51,459 nucleotides of DNA from Candidatus Accumulibacter sp. UBA704 (lineage in GTDB: Bacteria > Pseudomonadota > Gammaproteobacteria > Burkholderiales > Rhodocyclaceae), in assembly GCA_002304785.1 (NCBI GenBank), contig DBMG01000001.1, forward strand, positions 1,636-53,094, in the 5' to 3' direction. The notes under the pieces are model-generated. The model saw only the letters and a list, made by a program, of their open reading frames with translations. It ran no database searches and was not told the origin of the DNA. Position numbers and translations under genes: made by a program. Shown here in pieces: positions 33,521-41,079 of this stretch (position 1 is its first letter; every line of letters begins with the position of its first letter).

Positions 33521-33558
33521 GAAGAAAAAGGAGGCGGATCGATCCGATCCACCTCCTT
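33521..33558 (-). terminator. Terminator of dcuC operon
   Basis: Reading the minus strand, AAGGAGG pairs with CCTCCTT around an inner GGATC/GATCC stem, followed by TTTTCTTC. It lies in the gap between the two convergent genes, and the plus side has no T run. Confidence 0.75.
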
Positions 33559-33623
33559 CGCCACCCCATGGCCGGGTTGCGTTATGCACGCAAACCGGCC
33601 AGACGATCAGCTCATGACGTCAT

Positions 33624-35000
33624 TCAGTGGTAGAAGAAGACAAAGTTTGCCGCAACGAGGGTAATCAACGCACCGGCCATGGGTATTGCCGTGCGCTTGA
33701 CGACGTCAAACGGCGACACGCCCCCCATGCTCGAGGAAACCACGATGACCGCCGTAATCGGCGACATGGCGCGCGCCGCGCTGGCCGCAAAGTGCATCGG
33801 CAACAGCATGAGCACGGGAGCCACGGACATCTTGGCGGCAACGGTCGGGGTCAAGGCGGCAAAAGCGAAAAACGGCGCATTGCCCGACCCCATGAGTACC
33901 GAACAGACCGCGATGATGGTGATCATGACCAGAATCATGCCCACCGCACCAAACCCCGAGGTCTGGGCGGAAGTGATGATGCTATCGATCGTGCCGATCG
34001 TGACCAGCCCCTTGGCAAACGTTTCGCCGGCGACGATCAGGGTGATGACGTTGGCCATTTGCATTCCCAGGCCGTCGAAGAACACCTGGATATCGCCAAG
34101 AACCTTTCTGCCATCGCGCAGCCGAATGAACTCCACCAGCATGCCGATGGCCATCCCGATGAACATGGCCTTGATGATGTCCATCTTGATCGATGCAATC
34201 CACAGGTCGCTGAAGATCAGGATGAGGGCCAGAGGAATCACCGGGAGTATGGCGTAGAACATCGGCGGCAGTTTTTCGACTTCACCATCTTTGCCTACCG
34301 GCGCGACCAGCTCCGATGCCTGCACGACGTGACCGGACCGCTTGTCCATCCATTTCTGCGTGAAGAAGTGGAGGCAGGCCACCACCGGAATGACCGCTGA
34401 TGCAATCGGGATCTGATACTTGACCCAGTAAGTCACTGGATCGATGCCGGCCGTTGTCGCGGCCAGGATGGTCCCCGTATCGCTGGGGCTCCAGTCCAGG
34501 CACAGCGTGGTCGCGATGACGGCGACCGCCGACAGGCGGCTGACGCCGAGGCTGATGAGAATCGGGAACACGGTCACCATCAGCAACATCGCCAGACCGG
34601 ATGCGCTGTTGATGGCCAGACCGAGGAACATTCCGAGGATCCACGCACCGGCCATCACGAGATACGGCGAACGCAGCGCAAGCAGGGGCTTGATCGTCAG
34701 CTTGACCAGCGCCTTGCTGGCGCCGATGTGATCCATGTAACGGGCGAAACCGCCCACCGCCATGATGTTGAGCCCCAGCCCGCCGGCCCGGGAACTGAAA
34801 GTCTTCTTGATGAACTCAAAGGCATCGAACAGAACAAGGCCGGTGCTCTCCTTGGCCGGCAGAATGGTGCCGAGGCCAAAAGCAACGGCAGCGAACATGA
34901 GTACCAGACCGGCGACAAATAGCACCGGTTGGGGCTTGTACTTCTTGACGATCAGAAAGCCCGCCCAAAAAGTGACAAGTAAAGAAATGACTATGCCCAA
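33624..35000 (-). CDS. dcuC: C4-dicarboxylate carrier, DcuC family
   Basis: This 458-residue membrane protein has about twelve hydrophobic segments and the DcuC pattern: SRAGGLGLNIMAVGGFARYMDHIGA, SPYLVMAGAWILG, INSASGLAMLLMVTVFPIL and late GSGNAPFFAFAALTP. DcuC exports succinate, or exchanges it for fumarate or aspartate, in anaerobic cells. The start is a TTG at 35000 with GGAGG seven bases upstream; no in-frame ATG or GTG fits. It is the last gene of a minus operon after the epimerase and the M29-like peptidase, which suggests it exports the C4 acid derived from their products. Confidence 0.88.
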   Translation of the reverse strand: MGIVISLLVTFWAGFLIVKKYKPQPVLFVAGLVLMFAAVAFGLGTILPAKESTGLVLFDAFEFIKKTFSSRAGGLGLNIMAVGGFARYMDHIGASKALVKLTIKPLLALRSPYLVMAGAWILGMFLGLAINSASGLAMLLMVTVFPILISLGVSRLSAVAVIATTLCLDWSPSDTGTILAATTAGIDPVTYWVKYQIPIASAVIPVVACLHFFTQKWMDKRSGHVVQASELVAPVGKDGEVEKLPPMFYAILPVIPLALILIFSDLWIASIKMDIIKAMFIGMAIGMLVEFIRLRDGRKVLGDIQVFFDGLGMQMANVITLIVAGETFAKGLVTIGTIDSIITSAQTSGFGAVGMILVMITIIAVCSVLMGSGNAPFFAFAALTPTVAAKMSVAPVLMLLPMHFAASAARAMSPITAVIVVSSSMGGVSPFDVVKRTAIPMAGALITLVAANFVFFYH

Positions 35001-35050
35001 AATACCACCTCCCTATCAGGTTATTTATACAATCCAGCTCCACAAACAGA

Positions 35051-36145
35051 TCAACAACCGATCTGCCTCCACCCTGCAACATCTGTGATCCCCAGGCCCG
35101 GCGACTCTGGAACAAGCAACCGGTTCTGGCAAAACGCCACGCCTCCGATGACCGGATCCTCGGCCAACAGGACAGCGGCATCGAGATCGGTACGCGTGAT
35201 GATTTTCTTTCCGGCCGCGAAACTGGCGGCGGCGCTGATGCCGACCTTGCTCTCCAGCATGCAGCCCATCATGCATTGAATACCCATCGTCTCGGCAAGA
35301 TTGGCGATCTTGACGGCGTTATGCAGACCCCCCGCTTTCATCAACTTGATGTTGATCAGATCGCAAGCATGCATTGACAGCAGACGGAAGACCTCAAAAG
35401 GCCCGAACGCCGACTCGTCCGCCATGATGTCGGTTTCCACGCGGTCGGTGACGTACTTGAGCCCTTCGAAATCATGGGCTCTTACGGGCTGCTCGATAAG
35501 CTCGATATCGAGCCCGTCGACTTCAAACCGGCGGATCGTGCGAACCGCTTCCTTCGGACTCCAGCCCTGGTTGGCATCGAGTCGGATCTTGATCTTGCCG
35601 CCGACGGCGTCTCGGATCGCCCGCACGCGCCAGGCATCGAGCGCTATGTCATTGCCGACCTTCAGCTTCAGCGCCGTATAACCGTCCTGTACAGCCTCAA
35701 GAGCATCCCGCACCATCTCTTCCGGAGAGTTCAGGCTAATCGTCAGGTCAGTCTCCATGTCCGTTCTCAAACCACCGAACAACTTGTACAACGGCAGTCC
35801 GAAGCGCTTGCCAAACAGGTCATGTACGGCAATATCGAGTGCCGCCTTGGCGGAATGGTTGTGTAGCATCCCGGCATCAAGGGTCGTCATGATGCCTTCG
35901 AGATTTTCGACGTCCATGCCGATAATGCGGGGGCCGAGCGTATCCCGTATCGCAGAGATGACGGAATCCTGGCTATCGCCGGTGATAACCGCCGTCGGCG
36001 GAGCATTGCCGAATCCGATCTCCCCCGTATCCGCGATAACCTTGACGATGATGTCCTCTGCCGAATCCACCTGCCGCAAGGCGGTCTTGAACGGCTTCTT
36101 CAGCGGGATGCTGACTTTTCCGATCTGTATCTCTCGGATTTTCAT
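35051..36145 (-). CDS. Dipeptide epimerase, enolase superfamily (L-Ala-D/L-Glu epimerase type)
   Basis: The 364-residue protein has the muconate-lactonising subgroup active site: K160/K162 in KLKVG, metal ligands D190 (LDANQGW), E218 (LIEQP) and D243 (ADES), and the opposing base K267 (NIKL). A DLD motif at 320-322 is the DxD signature by which dipeptide epimerases hold the substrate amino group. Racemases of N-acylated amino acids lack this motif. The enzyme would interconvert L,D and L,L dipeptides. Exact specificity (Ala-Glu, Ala-Asp or another) cannot be read from sequence. It lies between the M29-like peptidase and dcuC on one strand. Confidence 0.88.
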   Translation of the reverse strand: MKIREIQIGKVSIPLKKPFKTALRQVDSAEDIIVKVIADTGEIGFGNAPPTAVITGDSQDSVISAIRDTLGPRIIGMDVENLEGIMTTLDAGMLHNHSAKAALDIAVHDLFGKRFGLPLYKLFGGLRTDMETDLTISLNSPEEMVRDALEAVQDGYTALKLKVGNDIALDAWRVRAIRDAVGGKIKIRLDANQGWSPKEAVRTIRRFEVDGLDIELIEQPVRAHDFEGLKYVTDRVETDIMADESAFGPFEVFRLLSMHACDLINIKLMKAGGLHNAVKIANLAETMGIQCMMGCMLESKVGISAAASFAAGKKIITRTDLDAAVLLAEDPVIGGVAFCQNRLLVPESPGLGITDVAGWRQIGC

Positions 36146-36188
36146 GGTTCACTCCGTTGCTTTTTTTCCGCGTGAGGATCGCTTCCTC

Positions 36189-37337
36189 TCAGCCAAAATC
36201 CACCACGTATTGCCCATCGCGCATGAGCGGCAGCCGTTGTCCATCATCCATGACGAGATCCAGGGTTTTCACCGTTACGTCGGGCTGGGTCTCGGGAACA
36301 TAGACGCGGTCGATGTGAATGACCGCGCCGGGACTGGAGAAATCCTTGGGGCCCACTTGGCCGCCAAAATGCTCGCTGCGCCCGAAAGCGATGTGGGCGC
36401 CGAGTTTCTCGTCCAGCAGAACCTTTCCGATGGGTTTGATACCGAAAGCCGCCAGGACGCCCAAACCGAGTTCCGCGATGTTGCCGTAGGCGGGTTCCTT
36501 GGCCAGATGAGCGGCTTCCTCGCGCGATCTGGCGCCATCCGTCAAGACTTCTATGGCCCGGTTGTTTTCGATGCGGTAGCGCACGATCTCCTGACCGAAC
36601 TGCACGGGCAACTCGCCGGCGCTGCGACTCGGTTCGGTTTCCCCCTCGAAGGGCACGATGTAGGCTTCACCCGAAGGGAGGTTTCCGGCCGTTCCAGGAT
36701 TGGGGAGCAAGCCACCGGAGGCATGGGCGCTGCGGAAACGAAGATCGAGATGCAAGGCCGCTTGACCACCGGGATACTCGAAGCAGAAATCCGCGCCCAC
36801 GGCGCGGTCGAGCTTCTCCTTCAGGAAGGCGACTCGTCGGTTGACCTCCGTGTAGTCCAACCGTAAGGCGGGAATCATCCCCTCGCAGAAGCCACCCATG
36901 GTGGCAGCCCGAAAGCGGTGTTGTTTCGCGGCCATTTTCAGTGGTGCCGTGGCGGAAAACTGCGAGGGCACGAGAATTATGGGATTGGCAGCGAACAAAT
37001 CGGCAAACGATATGGACAGGGCCGGATCAAGATTCTCTGCCATTCCGGGCATGTCTCCACCGGCGTGAATCCAGCAGCGATCGGGCAACTCACCATTGTT
37101 GGTATGGGCGTTGCGATAGATTGCCAGAACGGGTTTCATTCCGAGCTCCGACTGGCGAGCCTCCAGTTCACGGAGCCAATCCGCCGCGATCTCGCGTCGG
37201 GTCGCCCAGTCCTTGTTGTCGGAGACTGTTGCATCGGGCAAATCCACGAGGATGGCCAATCCAGTTTCATTCTCGCGAGGCTGAAAAACCCGCCTTATCA
37301 AGGCGACCAGTTCATCACCGCTCAGTCTTTCCGTCAT
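36189..37337 (-). CDS. M29-like metallo-aminopeptidase
   Basis: This 382-residue protein resembles aminopeptidase T/S (M29) and the related NicX dioxygenase fold. Visible matches to M29 metal-site blocks are NLPSGEAYIVPFEGE near 220, IAELGLGVLAAFG near 295, EKLGAHIAFGRSEHFGG near 312-328, and HIDRVY near 343. The N-terminal part is a divergent Rossmann-like domain. An aminopeptidase role fits its place beside a dipeptide epimerase and an isoaspartyl peptidase, but a non-peptidase activity such as a NicX-like ring cleavage cannot be excluded. It is the first gene of the minus operon. Confidence 0.7.
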   Translation of the reverse strand: MTERLSGDELVALIRRVFQPRENETGLAILVDLPDATVSDNKDWATRREIAADWLRELEARQSELGMKPVLAIYRNAHTNNGELPDRCWIHAGGDMPGMAENLDPALSISFADLFAANPIILVPSQFSATAPLKMAAKQHRFRAATMGGFCEGMIPALRLDYTEVNRRVAFLKEKLDRAVGADFCFEYPGGQAALHLDLRFRSAHASGGLLPNPGTAGNLPSGEAYIVPFEGETEPSRSAGELPVQFGQEIVRYRIENNRAIEVLTDGARSREEAAHLAKEPAYGNIAELGLGVLAAFGIKPIGKVLLDEKLGAHIAFGRSEHFGGQVGPKDFSSPGAVIHIDRVYVPETQPDVTVKTLDLVMDDGQRLPLMRDGQYVVDFG

Positions 37338-37481
37338 GAAGAACCCCGATTGAAAAAATCCAGCCGGAAGTTTGTCCGATGGCGTGAGCTGCGGTCAACA
37401 AAAATGATCAAAAATCTTTTTTTATTGATGTAATTTGTAAATTTCTATACATTATATTTTCGTTCATGATGCGGTAGCCCA
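37338..37481. promoter_or_regulatory. AT-rich divergent control region of the peptide-salvage locus
   Basis: About 80 bases (37395-37475) are strikingly AT-rich against a GC-rich background. For the plus-strand rpiR gene, TTGATG and TACATT lie 17 bases apart (37425-37453). On the minus strand a perfect TATAAT lies at 37451-37456, but no good -35 was found. The partly symmetric TGTA-N8-TACA at 37437-37452 overlaps both and is a candidate operator for the RpiR regulator. Confidence 0.45.
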
Positions 37482-38444
37482 ATGAAATCTGCCTCCCGTA
37501 ATCCTTCGATGGCGCAGCGCATTGCCCGTGCGCTTCCCGATCTGACACGCTCTCACCGGAAGATGGCGGACTATGTGCTCGATCACCCTTTCCAGGTTGC
37601 CACCATGGCGATTGACGAATTGGCGGCCGCGCTGGGCGTTTCGGTGGCAACTGCCAACCGTTTTGCGCGTGCGCTCGGATTCGACGGTTACCCGCAATTC
37701 CGCGCCGCGCTCGTTCTCGGTTTCGAGAGTGCGCTGGCTCCGGTCGAGAAGCTGCGCAGCCAGCTTGAAAGCCCTGCCACCGCCGCGGACGTCTTCATCG
37801 GATCGCTTTCAAACATTCAGCGAAACATCAGCCTGACGCAGAAATCACTGGATGCGCACACCTGCGAACAGGCGGTCAACGCCATCCTGGGCGCCAAACG
37901 CATCGGCATCGTCGGCTTCGGCGCCAGTACATGGCTTGGCGGCCTCCTGCAACGCGGTCTCGACCCCTACTGCGGAGACGTACACCTGCTGGCTACGGTG
38001 GAAGGCTCCTCTGCCGCGGCGCGCGTCGTGTCGCGCCTCGAAGCTACCGATCTTCTGATCGTGATCGGGTTCCCGCGCTACGCGGCCGACACTGTATTCC
38101 TGGCCCAGCGCGCGTCGGATGCGAGAGTTCCGGTGCTCGCCCTGACCGATCGCGTGACATCGCCGCTGGCACGACTCGCGAGCGTATCGCTCTACGCCTA
38201 CACCGAAAGCCAGTACTCTTCGAACTGCGAGGCCAGTGCGCTAGCCCTGATCGAGGCCTTATGCAGCGCCGTCGCGCACCGAACTCAAGGCTCCATCGAG
38301 GCCGCGACGCAACTCACAGAGTCGTTGCTACCCTGGATCTACGGCAATCCCGGTAGCGGCTTGCGCTCTTTGCCCGATACCGCGGCCGCCGCATCCCGAA
38401 AGAAGAAAATGACTGGCAAGCCCGCGCAAAAGGCGAAGAAATGA
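37482..38444 (+). CDS. MurR/RpiR family transcriptional regulator
   Basis: The 320-residue protein has an N-terminal RpiR-type helix-turn-helix (about 8-85, including the LAAALGVSVATANRFARALGF recognition region) and a C-terminal SIS domain (about 125-260, IGIVGFGAS onward) that binds phosphosugars or related ligands. The C-terminus is lysine-rich. It is divergent from the M29-epimerase-dcuC operon and coupled by ATGA to the isoaspartyl peptidase gene, so it is the probable regulator of both operons. MurR-type members respond to cell-wall sugars, which keeps a murein-derived inducer possible. Confidence 0.9.
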   Translation: MKSASRNPSMAQRIARALPDLTRSHRKMADYVLDHPFQVATMAIDELAAALGVSVATANRFARALGFDGYPQFRAALVLGFESALAPVEKLRSQLESPATAADVFIGSLSNIQRNISLTQKSLDAHTCEQAVNAILGAKRIGIVGFGASTWLGGLLQRGLDPYCGDVHLLATVEGSSAAARVVSRLEATDLLIVIGFPRYAADTVFLAQRASDARVPVLALTDRVTSPLARLASVSLYAYTESQYSSNCEASALALIEALCSAVAHRTQGSIEAATQLTESLLPWIYGNPGSGLRSLPDTAAAASRKKKMTGKPAQKAKK

Positions 38445-39427
38445 CCTCAAGTGCCGCTATTCCGGTCATTGCCATTCACGGCGGCGCCGGCACCCTGAGC
38501 CGCAACAGCATCAGTGCCGACCAGGAACGAACCTATCACGACGCGTTGCGCTGCGTTCTTCTTCCTCCGCAACGCCTGCTGGCCAGCGGCGGCAGTGCCC
38601 TGGACGCGGTAACCCTCGCCGTAGAAATGCTGGAAGATTGCCCGCTGTTCAACGCCGGACACGGATCGGTATTTACGCATGACGGAACGCATGAACTGGA
38701 TGCTTCGGTGATGGACGGTGCGAACCTGCGTGCCGGAGCCGTCGCCTGCGTCAGCAGGATCCGCCGTCCGGTGCGTGCAGCGCGCGCGGTCATGGAACAC
38801 AGCGAGCATGTTCTGTTCGTTGGCCCCGGAGCCGAGGCATTCGCCGAGTCCGTGGGACTTGAAATGGTCTCGCCGGGGTATTTTTCGACCGACGCGCGGC
38901 GCGAACAGTTACAACGCGCTCTCGCCGCCAGCAAAACACTCCTGGACCACGACGGCGCGGCTCTGGTTTTCGGCAACACACCACAAACCGGGACGCCTCT
39001 CGACGAAAGCCGGAAATTCGGTACTGTCGGCGCCGTTGCGCTGGATGCTCGCGGAAATCTGGCGGCGGCAACATCGACCGGCGGCATGACCAACAAACGC
39101 GTTGGCCGGGTCGGCGATACCCCACTGATCGGTGCCGGCAATTACGCCGACAATCGCACCGCCGCCGTCTCCTGCACCGGCACCGGCGAAACCTTCATGC
39201 GCGCCGTGGCCGCCTACGACGTTTGCGCGCGGATGGCGTACGGCGGTCAAACGCTGGAACAGGCGTCGACGGAGGTCGTCATGGACGCGCTCCCTGCTCT
39301 TGGCGGCACGGGCGGACTGATCGCCGTCGATGCCAACGGCAACGTGTGCCTTCCGTTCAACTCGGAGGGCATGTACCGTGGCTTCGCCCGCATCGGCGAA
39401 ACACCACAGACCGCCATCTACCGCTGA
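38441..39427 (+). CDS. Isoaspartyl peptidase / type 2 L-asparaginase (Ntn hydrolase)
   Basis: This 328-residue precursor should self-cleave before Thr195 in FGTVGAVALD, giving alpha and beta chains with Thr195 as the nucleophile. Other family blocks are IAIHGGAGT, FNAGHGSVFT, ELDASVMDG, GDTPLIGAGNYAD and TGTGETFMR. Such enzymes hydrolyse beta-aspartyl dipeptides and, weakly, asparagine. It overlaps the rpiR stop by four bases (ATGA). The cytoplasmic location (no signal peptide) means its substrate must be imported, consistent with the transporter genes downstream. Confidence 0.92.
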   Translation: MTSSAAIPVIAIHGGAGTLSRNSISADQERTYHDALRCVLLPPQRLLASGGSALDAVTLAVEMLEDCPLFNAGHGSVFTHDGTHELDASVMDGANLRAGAVACVSRIRRPVRAARAVMEHSEHVLFVGPGAEAFAESVGLEMVSPGYFSTDARREQLQRALAASKTLLDHDGAALVFGNTPQTGTPLDESRKFGTVGAVALDARGNLAAATSTGGMTNKRVGRVGDTPLIGAGNYADNRTAAVSCTGTGETFMRAVAAYDVCARMAYGGQTLEQASTEVVMDALPALGGTGGLIAVDANGNVCLPFNSEGMYRGFARIGETPQTAIYR

Positions 39428-39770
39428 TTGCGCTCGCGGACAGGCTGTCTTCTTCCAGTGCCGAAAAGAACTCCCCCCATCATGCAATCGACGATGACTC
39501 ATGGCACCTGGACAAAGGCCGGTTCTCCGTCAGGCGTGCGAGCCCGGATCGGAAGCAACGCGTCGATGCGTCTTGCCATTGCAGATTCGAGTTTGCTATT
39601 GCTTTTTGTTCTTGTTCTTGTTCGTGTTTTTCGCAGTGTAGTTTTTGTCGTATGCAAGGCTTTCCCGGCCGATCGACGAACGGGCGTTTGTGTTCTGACG
39701 CCCGGCTCACTCTCGTCCTGAGGTCAATCCATACCAACCCATCCTTCGGTGGATCTTTCTAGGAGTCAAT
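39428..39770. other. Gap before the DUF3798 transport operon
   Basis: No convincing gene is seen. The middle (about 39597-39650) is a T-rich run with tandem TTGTTC/TTGTTCG units, unusual for this DNA. A 97-codon frame here lacks a ribosome binding site. No good promoter pair was found, but a separate start of transcription for the binding-protein gene is plausible. An AGGAG lies five bases before the ATG at 39771. Confidence 0.4.
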
Positions 39771-40988
39771 ATGATGAACGTGCGTAAAGGACTGGCGCAA
39801 CTGACACTTGCTCTGTGTCTGGCAGTTCCAGGTGCTGCGGCTCTGGCAGCGGCTTCGTATCACGTCGGCATTATCACGGGTACGGTCAATCAGGGAGAGG
39901 ACGAGGTTCGTGGCGCAGAAGCCATGATCAAGGAATATGGTGACGTCAAGAACGGCGGCATGATCCAGCACCTGACCTATCCCAACAACTTCAGCGCCGA
40001 ACAAGAGACCACCATCTCGCAGATCGTATCCCTGGCGAACGATCCGCTGATGAAGGCCATCGTGATGAATCAGGCCGTTCCGGGGGCAACGGAAGGTTTC
40101 CGCCGCGTTCGCGAAATGCGGCCGGACATCCTTCTGCTCGGCGGAGTCCCCCAGGAAGACCCGCTGGTGATCGGAAAGGTCGCCGACCTGATCATGCGCA
40201 ACGACTTCATCTCGGCAGGCTATCGCGTTATCTGGGCGGCCAAGCAGCTTGGCGCAAAGACGTTCGTTCATATCTCGTTCCCGCGACATATGAGCGTCGA
40301 AACGCTGACGCGTCGCCGCATGATTTTCGAGCAAGCCTGTAACGATCTGGGCGTCAAATTTGTCTTCGAGACTGCCCCCGATCCTCTCAGCGACGTCGGC
40401 GTTGTCGGCGCCCAGCAGTTCATGCTCGAGAATGTGCCGAAATGGGTCAAGAAGTATGGCAAGGACACCGCCTTCTATGCGACCAACGACGCGCACACCG
40501 AGCCGCTGATCCGCCAGGTCGTCGAATTCGGCGGCCTCTTCGTAGAAGCCAGCCTGCCGTCTCCGCTGCTCGGCTATCCTGGCGCCCTCGGTATCGACCT
40601 GAAGGCGGAACAGGGCGACTTCCCGGCGATCATGAAGAAGGTCGAGGCTGCCGTAGTCGCGAAGGGCGGCAAGGGACGTCTGGGTACGTGGTCCTATTCC
40701 TTCCCGTACAGCGCCACGGTCGGTCTGACCCAGCACGCGATCAACGTGATCGAGGGCAAGTCTAAGATGACTAACATGAAAGACATCTTCAAGGCGTTCG
40801 GCAAGTACACTCCGGGCGCGAAATGGGGCGGCTCCTATTACGTCGACGGATCCACCGGCGTCAAGCTGAACAACTTCGCGCTGCTTCTACAGGACACTTA
40901 CATTTTCGGCAAGGGTTACATCAAATCTGCCGACATCGACGTGCCGGAAAAGTACCTCAAGATCTCCTCGGGTCTGAAGAAGAAGTAA
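39771..40988 (+). CDS. DUF3798-type periplasmic binding protein of ABC transporter
   Basis: This 405-residue protein has a clear signal peptide (basic MMNVRKG, hydrophobic core, cleavage likely after AAALA near 27). The mature part has the two-lobe look of periplasmic binding proteins, beginning YHVGIITGTVNQGEDEVRGAE. It resembles DUF3798 proteins, which are known mostly from Firmicutes, spirochaetes and fusobacteria beside sugar-type ABC genes. There is no lipobox cysteine, so it should be soluble in the periplasm. The ligand is unknown. It is followed by a strong hairpin and then the ABC ATPase, so it is the binding subunit of that transporter. Confidence 0.82.
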   Translation: MMNVRKGLAQLTLALCLAVPGAAALAAASYHVGIITGTVNQGEDEVRGAEAMIKEYGDVKNGGMIQHLTYPNNFSAEQETTISQIVSLANDPLMKAIVMNQAVPGATEGFRRVREMRPDILLLGGVPQEDPLVIGKVADLIMRNDFISAGYRVIWAAKQLGAKTFVHISFPRHMSVETLTRRRMIFEQACNDLGVKFVFETAPDPLSDVGVVGAQQFMLENVPKWVKKYGKDTAFYATNDAHTEPLIRQVVEFGGLFVEASLPSPLLGYPGALGIDLKAEQGDFPAIMKKVEAAVVAKGGKGRLGTWSYSFPYSATVGLTQHAINVIEGKSKMTNMKDIFKAFGKYTPGAKWGGSYYVDGSTGVKLNNFALLLQDTYIFGKGYIKSADIDVPEKYLKISSGLKKK

Positions 40989-41019
40989 ACCGAATCAAGG
41001 TTGTATCAACAAACACCGT

Positions 41020-41053
41020 ATCCGCGGGAGAGAACGAAATCTCTCTCGCGGAT
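41020..41053 (+). terminator. Intercistronic hairpin between binding protein and ATPase genes
   Basis: A 14-bp stem (ATCCGCGGGAGAGA with TCTCTCTCGCGGAT, one G-U, six-base loop) lies 31 bases after the binding-protein stop. No T run follows, so it more likely stabilises the upstream mRNA or dampens read-through than fully terminates. Confidence 0.6.
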
Positions 41054-41079
41054 TCGATTTAATTCAGGGAAAGACCGCA

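Noticed and set aside
39428..39721. 97-codon plus-strand frame with a hydrophobic LLLLFVLVLV stretch
   Set aside because: No ribosome binding site; the hydrophobic run only reflects the T-rich repeat.
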